Below are positions 42,673-52,230 of a DNA stretch of 64,000 nt, piece after piece. The notes below the pieces were generated by a model. The model saw nothing but the letters and a program-made list of their open reading frames with translations, did no database searches and was not told the DNA's origin. The first letter of the stretch is position 1. Every line of letters starts with the position of its first letter. Made by a program: the position numbers and the translations under genes. This DNA is from Pseudolabrys sp035718275 (GTDB lineage: Bacteria; Pseudomonadota; Alphaproteobacteria; Rhizobiales; Xanthobacteraceae), in contig DASTHI010000050.1 in assembly GCA_035718275.1 (NCBI GenBank), positions 121,181 to 185,180 on the forward strand, read 5' to 3'.

Positions 42673-43719
42673 ATGAAAACGCTCCGCACACCCGAGCAGC
42701 TTCGCGACCGCGGCCTTATAGCCCGCGAGCGCAGTCAGGCATTGGGCGAAGTTTTCTCGCGATACGCTGTAGCCATACCCGACGCGTTGGCTGGACTGAT
42801 CGATCGCAACGACATGCAGGACCCGATTGCCCGGCAGTTCATTCCTGATCTTTCAGAACTCGTACAAAATCCCGCTGATACGGCAGATCCGATCGGCGAT
42901 GATGCGCACAGTCCGCTCGAAGGGATCGTTCACCGTTATCCCGATCGTGTTTTGCTGAAGCTCACGCACTTATGCGCGGTTTATTGCCGGTTCTGCTTTC
43001 GGCGAGAAATGATCGGGCCGGACAAGCCGAAGATGCTGTCGTCAGGCGCGCTCGATCGCGCATTCGACTACATTCGCCGAACATCGCAAATATGGGAGGT
43101 CATCCTCACGGGCGGCGATCCGCTGGTTCTGTCACCCCGGCGACTGCGGTTTGTGACAAGTGCGCTTGCGGCTATTGATCACCTGAAGGTGTTGCGCATC
43201 CACACGCGCGTTCCGATCGCTGCTCCCGAACGGGTGACTGCCGCTCTGGTGCGCGCGATAAAGATCAAGGGCAAGCCGACATATGTAGCAGTCCACGTCA
43301 ATCATCCGCGTGAATTGACCGGGCAAGCCCGTGCTGCATGCGCGCGCATGGCGGATGCCGGAATACCGCTGCTATCGCAGACGGTGCTGCTTGCGGGGGT
43401 CAACGATTCGCCAGTCGTCATGGGCGAACTGATGCGTGCACTGGTGGAATGCCGGATCAAGCCGTACTACCTGCATCACCCAGATCTTGCACCGGGCACT
43501 GAGCACCTGCGCACCGGGATCGAGACCGGACAGCATCTGATGCGCGCGCTACGCGGCAGATTGTCGGGATTGTGCCAGCCGACCTACGTCCTCGATATTC
43601 CCGGCGGCTATGGCAAATCACCTATCGGTCCGAGTTATCTTGAGCCCGCCGCGCCGATGAATGCGCAAGCCACTGTCGTGGACTTCAACGGCGCGCGGCA
43701 TCTTTACCCGCCGCGCTGA
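42673..43719 (+). CDS. epmB: EF-P lysine 2,3-aminomutase EpmB (YjeK)
   Basis: EpmB makes (R)-beta-lysine from lysine for EF-P modification. The 348-residue radical-SAM protein has the cluster motif CAVYCRFC (Cys101, Cys105, Cys108), ILTGGDPLVLSPRRL, and a PLP-type C-terminal region with VLDIPGGYGKSPIGPSY. It is shorter than the clostridial lysine aminomutases, as expected for EpmB. ATG 42673 has AAGGAAGA upstream. With efp and epmA it makes the complete beta-lysylation module. Confidence 0.95.
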   Translation: MKTLRTPEQLRDRGLIARERSQALGEVFSRYAVAIPDALAGLIDRNDMQDPIARQFIPDLSELVQNPADTADPIGDDAHSPLEGIVHRYPDRVLLKLTHLCAVYCRFCFRREMIGPDKPKMLSSGALDRAFDYIRRTSQIWEVILTGGDPLVLSPRRLRFVTSALAAIDHLKVLRIHTRVPIAAPERVTAALVRAIKIKGKPTYVAVHVNHPRELTGQARAACARMADAGIPLLSQTVLLAGVNDSPVVMGELMRALVECRIKPYYLHHPDLAPGTEHLRTGIETGQHLMRALRGRLSGLCQPTYVLDIPGGYGKSPIGPSYLEPAAPMNAQATVVDFNGARHLYPPR

Positions 43720-43863
43720 TTATTGCCGAAACGACAGCAGATCGATCAGGGCCGCAGCGATGGCCAGACTGGCGAAACCTATGAATACGACGGCGATCAC
43801 AGCGTGCCAGACAAAGATCGCGTCACGTCGCAGCGCTGCGCCCACATCCTTGGCTTTGATCAT
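43720..43863 (-). CDS. 47-residue single-span membrane protein
   Basis: A short minus-strand frame reads MIKAKDVGAALRRDAI, then a hydrophobic segment FVWHAVIAVVFIGFASLAIA, and ends AALIDLLSFRQ. It codes for a positively charged N-terminus and one transmembrane helix. CGGAG lies about ten bases upstream of the ATG. Its stop codon lies directly after the epmB stop, so the two genes are convergent. No family is recognised; the charge pattern and amphipathic ends support a real small membrane protein. Confidence 0.55.
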   Translation of the reverse strand: MIKAKDVGAALRRDAIFVWHAVIAVVFIGFASLAIAAALIDLLSFRQ

Positions 43864-44060
43864 GGCCCGACGCTCCGAAGAGGAGAGCTGGCGACGAGAC
43901 CAGCAATAGTAATCCGCTTGGAATCATCCGACCCATTATTTGTACGTTAAAACGCCAGCTGAGGAGTGACACTCCGACGCATGGCAGCCATGATTTCAGG
44001 GAACCTCGGCCCGAGGATCCGTCGCTCGCGATCCGGGAAATCCCCTAATTCTGGAAATTT

Positions 44061-44074
44061 TTGATCTATCTCAT
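44061..44074. promoter_or_regulatory. FNR/FixK-like site upstream of narK
   Basis: TTGATCTATCTCAT matches TTGA-N6-TCAA at seven of eight fixed positions. It lies 60-73 bases before the narK start. A possible -10 element TACTCT is at 44101-44106, so the site would be near the position of an activator at about -41 to -45. Activation of nar genes by an FNR/CRP-family protein under low oxygen is known in this class; this particular site is inferred. Confidence 0.5.
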
Positions 44075-44133
44075 CGTCGTCGAAGCCGGGGCACGTTTGG
44101 TACTCTAGCGAACGAACAGGGGGAGCCATTTCG

Positions 44134-46890
44134 ATGGCATCGGTACCGGCGATGGACCAAGCAGGTCAGCGGCGCGCGCTTTGGATGTCGACGATCGCCT
44201 TCACCGTGTGTTTTGCGGTGTGGACGATCTTCGCGATCATTGGTGTCCAGATCAAACAGGAGCTCAGTCTCAACGAGACGGAGTTCGGGCTGCTTGTCGG
44301 CACTCCGATCCTCAGCGGCTCCCTTATTCGCATCATGCTCGGGGTTTGGACTGACCAGTATGGCGGACGTCTTGTCTACACCGCGATCATGCTGGCGGCC
44401 GCTGTCGCCACCTACCTGCTGACCTGGGCGACGACTTTCCCGGAGTATCTTATTGCCGCTCTTTTCGTCGGCATCGCCGGCGGGTCATTCGCGGTAGGCG
44501 TTGCCTACGTCTCGCGCTGGTTCCCGACTGAAAAGCAGGGCACTGTGCTCGGCATTTTTGGCGCCGGAAACGTCGGCGCCGCCGTCACCAAGTTTGTCGC
44601 GCCTTTCATCATGGTTGCCTACGGCTGGCACGCCGTCGCAGAAATCTGGGCCGCGGCGATCGCTATCATGGCGGTCGTTTTCTGGTTTTTCACCGAGGAC
44701 GATCCGGTTCTGGTGGCGCGCCGGGCGCGCGGCGAAAGGCCGCGCAGCACCTGGCTCGAGCTCGAGCCACTGAAGAATGTGCAGGTCTGGCGGTTCTCGC
44801 TCTATTACTTTTTTATGTTCGGCGCCTTTGTCGCGCTGTCGTTATGGCTACCGCAGTATCTGATCAACGTGTATGGCGTCGACATCAAGATCGCCGGCAT
44901 GATTGCGGCTGCGTTTTCTTTCCCGGCCAGCGTGTTTCGCGCTTATGGGGGTCATCTGTCCGACCGTTATGGCGCGCGACGGTTGATGTACTGGACCTTT
45001 CTTGTCGCGGTCGCTTGTACATTCGTTCTGTCCTATCCGCCGACTGATTACATCGTCAGGACGATCAATGGGCCCCGGGCATTTCATCTGGAAATGTCGG
45101 TCGTGCCTTTCACCGTGATCGTTTTCGTTCTCGGTTTCTTCATGGCTTTGGGCAAGGCGGCGGTCTACAAGCACATTCCTGTCTACTACCCGAAGAATGT
45201 CGGCGCTGTCGGAGGCCTGGTCGGAATGATCGGCGGGCTTGGCGGCTTCGTGCTGCCGATCGCATTCGGCATGCTCAATGACCTCACCGGCTTGTGGACG
45301 AGCTGTTTTATGCTGCTGTTCCTGCTGGTGAGTATTGCGCTCGCATGGATGCACGTTTCGATCCGTCAGATGGAGCGCAGCGTCGCCGGACCAGCGCTGG
45401 CGAGACTGCCGCAGCTTCCCGAATTCCAGGAAATCCATAAGCCTGCGCATGTCGGAGCCTTGTCTGGTGCGGTGCTCATCGACTGGCGGCCAGAAGACAG
45501 GACGTTCTGGGAAACGAAAGGCCGGGCAATCGCGCGCAGGAACCTGTGGGTGTCGATTCCTGCGCTGCTGCTCTCTTTCGCGGTTTGGCAGGTGTGGTCG
45601 GTGGTCGTGGCCAAACTCCCGTCCGTCGGTTTCCCGTTCAGCACTGACGAGTTGTTCTGGCTGGCGGCACTTCCGGGAATATCAGGCGCGGTCTTGCGCA
45701 TCTTTTATTCGTTCATGGTGCCGATCTTCGGCGGCAGATTGTGGACCACCCTCGCGACCTGGTCGCTCATGATCCCCGCGGTCGGCATTGGCTATGCCGT
45801 ACAGAACCCGGATACTCCATACTTCATCTTTCTCGCATTGGCGCTGCTGTGCGGACTAGGCGGTGGCAATTTTGCATCCTCGATGGCCAACATCTCCTTT
45901 TTCTTCCCGCGATCGGAGAAGGGCAATGCGCTTGCGCTCAATGCCGGGCTCGGCAATCTCGGCGTCAGCGTGGTGCAATTCCTGGTGCCGATCGTGATTA
46001 CTGCCGGCGTCTTCGGCTGGTTCGGCGGCGATCCGGCAATGGTGAAAGGGCCGGCTGGACCGACTCCCTTGTGGCTGCAGAACGCCGGGTTCATCTGGGT
46101 GCCATTCATCGCGGCGAGCGCCTTTGCCGCGTGGTTCGGCATGAACGACATCGCATCGGCAAAGGCCTCGTTCAGCGAGCAGGCGGTGATCTTCCAGCGC
46201 AAGCACAACTGGCTCATGTGCTGGCTGTATACCGGAACTTTCGGCTCATTCATCGGCTACTCAGCAGGGTTCCCTCTGCTGGCCAAAACGCAATTCCCGA
46301 TGGTCGATGCCCTTCCTTTTGCCTTCCTTGGTCCGTTGGTAGGCGCCCTGTCCCGATCGGCAACCGGTTGGGTCTCGGACCGCTGGGGTGGCGGCCGCGT
46401 GACCGTGTGGGTGTTCATCACGATGATGGTCGGCGTGGCCGGCGTGCTTTATTTCCTTGGCATCAAGGATCAGCCTGGAGCGTTCTGGGGTTTCTTCGCG
46501 ATGTTTCTCCTGCTGTTTTTTGCCACAGGTGTCGGCAATGCATCGACCTTCCAGATGATCCCGAATATCATGCGCAAGGAAGTTGATCGCCTGATGCCCA
46601 ATCTCGAAAAAGAGGAACGGGTGCGGCAGGCGGAAAAAGAATCCGCGGCCATTACGGGCTTCACTTCTGCGATCGCCGCTTTTGGTGCCTTCTTCATTCC
46701 GAAGGCGTACGGCTCTTCGATTGCGCTCACGGGGGGCGTCGAGGCTGCACTGTGGGGATTCCTTGTGTTCTACGTCAGCTGCCTTGTCATCACCTGGTGG
46801 TTCTACACTCGTCGCGGAGGTCTGCTCTATGACGTGGAGCGTCGCCCCGCTCAGAGGACGGCCGCGTCAGCGGCTGCGCCCGCGCAATAA
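44134..46890 (+). CDS. narK: Fused NarK1-NarK2 nitrate/nitrite transporter
   Basis: The 918-residue protein contains two complete major facilitator units joined by a linker at about residues 425-470. The first half includes GTPILSGSLIRIMLGVWTDQ and GIAGGSFAVGVAYVSRWFP. The second half includes LPGISGAVLRIFYSFMVP and GLGGGNFASSMANISFFFP, the nitrate-signature glycine-rich segments of NarK. Fused NarK proteins are known in Paracoccus. There one half works as a nitrate/proton symporter and the other as a nitrate/nitrite antiporter. It is the first gene of the nar operon, nine bases before narG. Confidence 0.95.
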   Translation: MASVPAMDQAGQRRALWMSTIAFTVCFAVWTIFAIIGVQIKQELSLNETEFGLLVGTPILSGSLIRIMLGVWTDQYGGRLVYTAIMLAAAVATYLLTWATTFPEYLIAALFVGIAGGSFAVGVAYVSRWFPTEKQGTVLGIFGAGNVGAAVTKFVAPFIMVAYGWHAVAEIWAAAIAIMAVVFWFFTEDDPVLVARRARGERPRSTWLELEPLKNVQVWRFSLYYFFMFGAFVALSLWLPQYLINVYGVDIKIAGMIAAAFSFPASVFRAYGGHLSDRYGARRLMYWTFLVAVACTFVLSYPPTDYIVRTINGPRAFHLEMSVVPFTVIVFVLGFFMALGKAAVYKHIPVYYPKNVGAVGGLVGMIGGLGGFVLPIAFGMLNDLTGLWTSCFMLLFLLVSIALAWMHVSIRQMERSVAGPALARLPQLPEFQEIHKPAHVGALSGAVLIDWRPEDRTFWETKGRAIARRNLWVSIPALLLSFAVWQVWSVVVAKLPSVGFPFSTDELFWLAALPGISGAVLRIFYSFMVPIFGGRLWTTLATWSLMIPAVGIGYAVQNPDTPYFIFLALALLCGLGGGNFASSMANISFFFPRSEKGNALALNAGLGNLGVSVVQFLVPIVITAGVFGWFGGDPAMVKGPAGPTPLWLQNAGFIWVPFIAASAFAAWFGMNDIASAKASFSEQAVIFQRKHNWLMCWLYTGTFGSFIGYSAGFPLLAKTQFPMVDALPFAFLGPLVGALSRSATGWVSDRWGGGRVTVWVFITMMVGVAGVLYFLGIKDQPGAFWGFFAMFLLLFFATGVGNASTFQMIPNIMRKEVDRLMPNLEKEERVRQAEKESAAITGFTSAIAAFGAFFIPKAYGSSIALTGGVEAALWGFLVFYVSCLVITWWFYTRRGGLLYDVERRPAQRTAASAAAPAQ

Positions 46891-46899
46891 GGATGGATC

Positions 46900-49800
46900 A
46901 TGAGTCATTTCCTTGACCGGTTGACTTTCTTCAAGCGCACCGTCGGCGAGTTCTCGCACGGCCACGGCATCGTGACCCGCGAGGACCGGCGGTGGGAGGA
47001 GGGCTATCGCAAGCGCTGGCAGCACGACAAGATCGTGCGCTCCACGCATGGCGCAAACTGCACGGGCTCTTGTTCCTGGAAAATCTATGTCAAAGGCGGC
47101 ATCGTCACCTGGGAAACGCAGCAAACCGACTATCCGCGCACGCGGCCCGAATTACCCAATCATGAGCCGCGCGGCTGTTCTCGCGGGGCGAGCTATTCCT
47201 GGTACCTGTACTCAGGCAATCGGCTGAAATATCCGTTGGTGCGATCGCGGCTGCTGAAGCTTTGGCGCGAGGCGAGGGCGCTGCGAACCCCAGTTGCCGC
47301 CTGGGGCTCGATCGTCGAAGACCCCAAAAAACGTGCAGCCTATACAGAAAAGCGCGGTCTCGGCGGATTCGTGCGCGCTAGCTGGGACGAGGTGACCGAA
47401 ATCATCGCGGCAGCGAATGCCTACACCATCAAGATGCACGGGCCCGACCGCGTCATCGGCTTCTCTCCCATTCCGGCCATGTCGATGGTGTCCTATGCGG
47501 CGGGTTCGCGTTATCTGTCCCTGCTCGGCGGCGTGTGCATGTCGTTCTACGACTGGTATTGCGACCTGCCGCCATCGTCGCCACAGACCTGGGGCGAGCA
47601 GACCGACGTTCCGGAAAGTGCGGATTGGTACAATTCCGGATTTCTGATCCTGTGGGGCTCCAATGTTCCGCAGACGCGCACGCCCGATGCGCATTTCTAT
47701 ACCGAGGCGCGCTATCGCGGCGCCAAGAGCGTGGTGATCTCGCCGGACTACTCGGAAGCCTCGAAATTTGCCGATCTCTGGATTTCCGTGAAGCAGGGCA
47801 CTGACGCGGCGCTTGGCATGGCGATGGGCCATGTGATCCTGCGCGAATTCTATCTCGAGCGGCAGGCCAAGTATTTCGAAGATTATGTGCGGCAATACAC
47901 CGACATGCCGATGCTCGTGCAACTCGACAAGCAGGGCGATCATCTCGTACCCGGCCGGCTCCTTCGGGCATCGGATTTCGCGGACAATCTCGGAGAGGCC
48001 AACAACCCGGAATGGAAGACCGTCGCGTATGACTCGGCCTCGAAGAGCATTGTCGTGCCGCGCGGATCGGTGGGTTTCCGCTGGGGCGAGAAGGGCAAGT
48101 GGAATCTCGAAAAGAAAAAGTCGGACGGCAAGGACACCGATCTTCAGCTGAGTTTTGCGAAGGACAAGGACGCGCTTGCCGACGTCGGCTTTCCGTATTT
48201 CGGCAACCGCGAGCACGACCACTTCGCAGGCACGGATCATCCCTCGGTGCTTGTGCGCAAGGTGCCGGCAAAACGTGTCCAGCTGAAGCAGGGCGAGGCG
48301 CTTGTCGCCTCCGTGTTCGACCTCTTCGTCGCGAACTATGGACTTGATCGCGGCTTCGGCGGCGAGCACGTCACAAGATCGTACGATGATAACGTGCCCT
48401 ATACGCCGGCATGGGCCGAAAAGATCACGGGCGTGCCTCGCGATCAGATCGTGGCCGTTGCGCGCGAATTCGCGCTCAATGCCGAGAAGACCAGAGGGCG
48501 ATCGATGATCATCATCGGCGCCGCGATGAACCATTGGTATCACTGCGATATGAATTATCGCAGCGCCATCAACATGCTGGTGATGTGCGGTTGCGTCGGG
48601 CAGTCGGGCGGCGGCTGGTCGCATTATGTCGGACAGGAGAAGCTGCGGCCGCAATCGGGCTGGCTGCCGCTTGCCTTCGCGCTTGACTGGGCGCGACCGC
48701 CGCGCCAGCAGAACTCGACCTCGTTCTTCTATGCGCATACGGACCAATGGCGATATGAGACGATCGGCGTCGACGAAATCGTCTCGCCGACAGCTCCTGC
48801 CGGCCCGTGGGATGGCGCGCTGATCGACTACAACGTGCGGGCCGAGCGCATGGGCTGGCTCCCGTCGGCGCCGCAACTGCGGCAGAATCCGCTTGCGATC
48901 ACCAAAAAGGCCGAGGCGGCCGGACTGGAACCCAAGGACTACGTCGTCAAGGCGCTCAAGTCGGGCGAATTGCAGATGGCCTGCGAGGATCCGGACCATG
49001 CGGACAACTGGCCTCGCAACATGTTCGTGTGGCGCTCGAATATTCTGGGCTCTTCCGGAAAGGGCCACGAATATTTCCTCAAGCACCTGCTTGGCACAAC
49101 CCACGGCGTGCAGGGCAAGGACCTCGGCGAGACCGGCAAGAAGAAGCCGAAGGAAGTTGCCTGGCACGACGACGCGCCGAAAGGAAAGCTCGATCTTCTG
49201 GTGACGCTCGATTTTCGGATGTCGACCACATGCGTTTATTCGGACATCGTGCTGCCGACGGCGACCTGGTACGAGAAAAACGATCTCAATACCTCGGACA
49301 TGCATCCCTTCATCCATCCGCTGACGTCGGCGGTGGACCCCGTTTGGGAGTGCAAGAGCGACTGGGAAATCTACAAGGCGATTGCGAAAGCCTTTTCTCG
49401 CGTCGCCCCCGAAGTGCTCGGTGTCGAGAAGGATGTCGTGCTCACGCCGATTCAGCACGACTCGGCGGGCGAGATCGCGCAGGCGATCGATGTAAAGGAA
49501 TGGAAGAAGGGCGAGGTTGAACCCATTCCCGGAAAGACCATGCCGGCGGTGACGGTGGTCGAGCGCGACTATCCGAATGTGTACCAGCGCTTCACCGCGC
49601 TCGGCCCGCTCATGCAGAAAATCGGCAACGGCGTGAAGGGCATGGCCTGGAACACTGAAGAGGAAGTCGAACTGCTCAAAAGGCTCAATGGCGAGGTAAC
49701 GGAGGACGGCCCCTCGAAGGGTCTCGCGCGCATCGATACCGATATCGACGCGACCGAAGTCATCCTCTCGCTCGCTCCGGAGACGAATGGTGAAGTCGCC

Positions 49801-50658
49801 GTGCGAGCCTGGGATGTCCTGTCAAAGACCACCGGGCTCGACCATAGGCATCTCGCCATTCCTAAGGAGGATGAAAAAATCCGCTTCCGGGATGTGGTCG
49901 CACAGCCGCGCAAGATCATCTCGGCGCCGACATGGTCGGGGCTTGAGTCCGAGAAGGTCTGCTACAACGCCGGCTATACGAATGTTCACGAGCTGATTCC
50001 GTGGCGAACGCTCAGCGGGCGGCAGCAGCTCTATCAGGACCACCTGTGGATGCGCGCCTTCGGCGAGGCGCTCTGTCTCTACCGTCCGCCCGTCGATCTC
50101 AAAGCCGTCAAGCCGGTGATCGACTCCAAGCCGAACGGCGAGAAGCAGATCGTCCTGAATTTCATCACGCCGCATCAGAAATGGGGCATCCACTCCACTT
50201 ACACCGACAACCTTCTGATGCTGACGCTCTCGCGCGGCGGACCCATCGTCTGGATCAGCGAGACCGATGCGAAGAAGGCCGACATCGCCGACAATGACTG
50301 GATCGAGGCTTACAACGCCAACGGCGCATTGGTCGCTCGTGCGGTCGTGTCCCAGCGGGTGAAGCCGGGCATGTGCCTGATGTACCACGCGCAGGAAAAG
50401 ATTGTGAACGTGCCGGGCTCAGAAGTGACCGGCCAGCGCGGCGGCATCCACAATTCGGTGACGCGCACCGTGGTCAAGCCGACGCACATGATCGGCGGCT
50501 ACGCGCAGCAATCCTACGGATTCAACTACTACGGTACGATCGGCACCAACCGCGACAAATTCGTCATCGTCCGCAAGATGGGCAAGGTCGATTGGCTGGA
50601 CACACCGAGCGCGGATCAGCCGGGCGATCCGGACTCGCGTCTCCAGGCTGCCGAGTAA
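46900..50658 (+). CDS. narG: Respiratory nitrate reductase alpha subunit NarG
   Basis: NarG is the cytoplasmic-side catalytic subunit that reduces nitrate to nitrite with bis-MGD molybdenum. The 1252-residue protein has the FS0 cluster ligands HGANCTGSCSW with a further Cys in RGCSRG. It also has the Mo-site region WYCDLPPSSPQTWGEQTD, MNHWYHCDMNYRS, and the MGD-binding C-terminal domain (HQKWGIHSTYTDN, SETDAKKADIADNDWIEAYN). GGATGGATC precedes the ATG. No frameshift is seen. The gene is 51 bases before narH. Confidence 0.97.
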   Translation: MSHFLDRLTFFKRTVGEFSHGHGIVTREDRRWEEGYRKRWQHDKIVRSTHGANCTGSCSWKIYVKGGIVTWETQQTDYPRTRPELPNHEPRGCSRGASYSWYLYSGNRLKYPLVRSRLLKLWREARALRTPVAAWGSIVEDPKKRAAYTEKRGLGGFVRASWDEVTEIIAAANAYTIKMHGPDRVIGFSPIPAMSMVSYAAGSRYLSLLGGVCMSFYDWYCDLPPSSPQTWGEQTDVPESADWYNSGFLILWGSNVPQTRTPDAHFYTEARYRGAKSVVISPDYSEASKFADLWISVKQGTDAALGMAMGHVILREFYLERQAKYFEDYVRQYTDMPMLVQLDKQGDHLVPGRLLRASDFADNLGEANNPEWKTVAYDSASKSIVVPRGSVGFRWGEKGKWNLEKKKSDGKDTDLQLSFAKDKDALADVGFPYFGNREHDHFAGTDHPSVLVRKVPAKRVQLKQGEALVASVFDLFVANYGLDRGFGGEHVTRSYDDNVPYTPAWAEKITGVPRDQIVAVAREFALNAEKTRGRSMIIIGAAMNHWYHCDMNYRSAINMLVMCGCVGQSGGGWSHYVGQEKLRPQSGWLPLAFALDWARPPRQQNSTSFFYAHTDQWRYETIGVDEIVSPTAPAGPWDGALIDYNVRAERMGWLPSAPQLRQNPLAITKKAEAAGLEPKDYVVKALKSGELQMACEDPDHADNWPRNMFVWRSNILGSSGKGHEYFLKHLLGTTHGVQGKDLGETGKKKPKEVAWHDDAPKGKLDLLVTLDFRMSTTCVYSDIVLPTATWYEKNDLNTSDMHPFIHPLTSAVDPVWECKSDWEIYKAIAKAFSRVAPEVLGVEKDVVLTPIQHDSAGEIAQAIDVKEWKKGEVEPIPGKTMPAVTVVERDYPNVYQRFTALGPLMQKIGNGVKGMAWNTEEEVELLKRLNGEVTEDGPSKGLARIDTDIDATEVILSLAPETNGEVAVRAWDVLSKTTGLDHRHLAIPKEDEKIRFRDVVAQPRKIISAPTWSGLESEKVCYNAGYTNVHELIPWRTLSGRQQLYQDHLWMRAFGEALCLYRPPVDLKAVKPVIDSKPNGEKQIVLNFITPHQKWGIHSTYTDNLLMLTLSRGGPIVWISETDAKKADIADNDWIEAYNANGALVARAVVSQRVKPGMCLMYHAQEKIVNVPGSEVTGQRGGIHNSVTRTVVKPTHMIGGYAQQSYGFNYYGTIGTNRDKFVIVRKMGKVDWLDTPSADQPGDPDSRLQAAE

Positions 50659-50709
50659 GGGATCACTGTAACCGGACCGTGGCTCAATGTTTCGCAAACG
50701 AGGACTGAA

Positions 50710-52230
50710 ATGAAAATCCGTGCGCAGATCGCGATGGTGCTCAACCTCGACAAGTGCATCGGCTGTCACACGTGTTCGGTCACCTGCAAGAACGTCTGGA
50801 CCAACCGTGAAGGCATGGAATACGCCTGGTTCAACAATGTCGAAACCAAGCCCGGCATTGGCTATCCGAAGGAATGGGAGAACCAGGAGCGCTGGAACGG
50901 CGGATGGCGCCGCAAGAAAAACGGCAGGATTGAGCCGCGGATCGGTTCGAAGTGGCGCGTGCTGGCGAATATTTTCGCCAATCCGGACTTGCCCGAGATC
51001 GACGACTACTATGAACCGTTCACCTTCGACTACGAGCATCTGCAAAAGGCACCCGAGCTCCAGGCCTCGCCGACGGCGCGGCCGCGTTCGCTGATCACCG
51101 GCGAACGCATGGAGAAGATCGAGTGGGGGCCGAACTGGGAGGAGATTCTCGGCACGGAGTTTTCGAAGCGTTCGAAGGACTACAATTTCGAGGGCGTGCA
51201 GAAAGAGATTTACGGCCAGTTTGAAAACACCTTCATGATGTATCTGCCGCGGCTGTGCGAGCACTGCCTGAACCCGACCTGCGTCGCGGCATGTCCGTCG
51301 GGCGCCATCTACAAGCGTGAGGAAGACGGGATCGTTCTCATCGACCAGGACAAGTGCCGCGGCTGGCGCATGTGCGTGTCGGGCTGTCCGTACAAGAAGA
51401 TCTATTACAACTGGTCGAGCGGAAAGTCGGAAAAATGCATCTTCTGCTATCCGCGCATCGAGGACGGCCAGCCGACGGTCTGCTCGGAGACATGCGTCGG
51501 ACGCATCCGCTATCTCGGAGTCGTGCTCTATGACGCTGATCGCATCGAGGAGGCTGCGAGCGTGGCCGACGAGCAGGATCTCTATGAGGCTCAGCTCGGC
51601 ATCTTCCTCAACCCGAACGATCCCGCGATCATAGAGCAGGCGCGTGCGGATGGAATTGCCGAGAACTGGCTCGAAGCCGCCCGCCGTTCGCCGGTCTACA
51701 AGATGGCCATGGTGTGGAAGGTCGCCTTCCCGCTGCATCCGGAATACCGCACGCTGCCGATGGTATGGTACGTACCGCCGCTCTCGCCGATCCAGTCGGC
51801 CGCGCAGGCGGGCAAGATCGGGCATGACGGGGAAATGCCGGATGTCCGCAGCCTTCGCATCCCGCTCAAATATCTGGCCAATCTGCTAACCGCCGGGAAG
51901 GAGGAGCCGATTGCGCTTTGTTTGGAGCGCATGCTGGCGATGCGCGCCTATATGCGGGCCAAGACCGTGGACGGCGTGATCGACCAGAACATTGCCAAGC
52001 GTGTCGGCCTGACCAGCCCCGACATCGAGGACATGTATCACGTGATGGCGATCGCGAATTATGAGGACCGTTTCGTGATCCCGACGGCCCATCGCGAAGT
52101 GAACGAGGATGCCTACGACCTGCGCGGCTCGTGTGGCTTTTCATTCGGCAATGGCTGCTCAGGCGGGACCAGCGAAGTCAACCTTTTCGGCACGCCGAAG
52201 CGCGCCAAGACGCCGATGGAGGTTGCCTGA
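50710..52230 (+). CDS. narH: Respiratory nitrate reductase beta subunit NarH
   Basis: NarH carries four iron-sulfur clusters from NarI to NarG. The 506-residue protein has four ferredoxin-like cysteine groups: CIGCHTCSVTCKNVW at the N-terminus, CEHCLNPTCVAACP, CRGWRMCVSGCP (Trp in place of one Cys, giving the 3Fe-4S cluster), and CIFCYPRIEDGQPTVCSETC. GAGGA precedes the ATG. The stop overlaps the narJ start (ATGA). Confidence 0.97.
   Translation: MKIRAQIAMVLNLDKCIGCHTCSVTCKNVWTNREGMEYAWFNNVETKPGIGYPKEWENQERWNGGWRRKKNGRIEPRIGSKWRVLANIFANPDLPEIDDYYEPFTFDYEHLQKAPELQASPTARPRSLITGERMEKIEWGPNWEEILGTEFSKRSKDYNFEGVQKEIYGQFENTFMMYLPRLCEHCLNPTCVAACPSGAIYKREEDGIVLIDQDKCRGWRMCVSGCPYKKIYYNWSSGKSEKCIFCYPRIEDGQPTVCSETCVGRIRYLGVVLYDADRIEEAASVADEQDLYEAQLGIFLNPNDPAIIEQARADGIAENWLEAARRSPVYKMAMVWKVAFPLHPEYRTLPMVWYVPPLSPIQSAAQAGKIGHDGEMPDVRSLRIPLKYLANLLTAGKEEPIALCLERMLAMRAYMRAKTVDGVIDQNIAKRVGLTSPDIEDMYHVMAIANYEDRFVIPTAHREVNEDAYDLRGSCGFSFGNGCSGGTSEVNLFGTPKRAKTPMEVA

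Noticed and set aside
45741..46586. Open frame in another plus-strand frame inside narK
   Set aside because: The narK frame encodes clear membrane segments, while this frame gives a very Arg-rich sequence without motifs.
47212..49458. Long open frame of 748 codons on the minus strand
   Set aside because: It lies entirely opposite narG and is a by-product of the high-GC codon pattern. The translation is basic and low in recognisable motifs.
50419..51825. Open frame of 468 codons on the minus strand
   Set aside because: It is the shadow of narH and the narG end; no ribosome-binding site or domain is visible.
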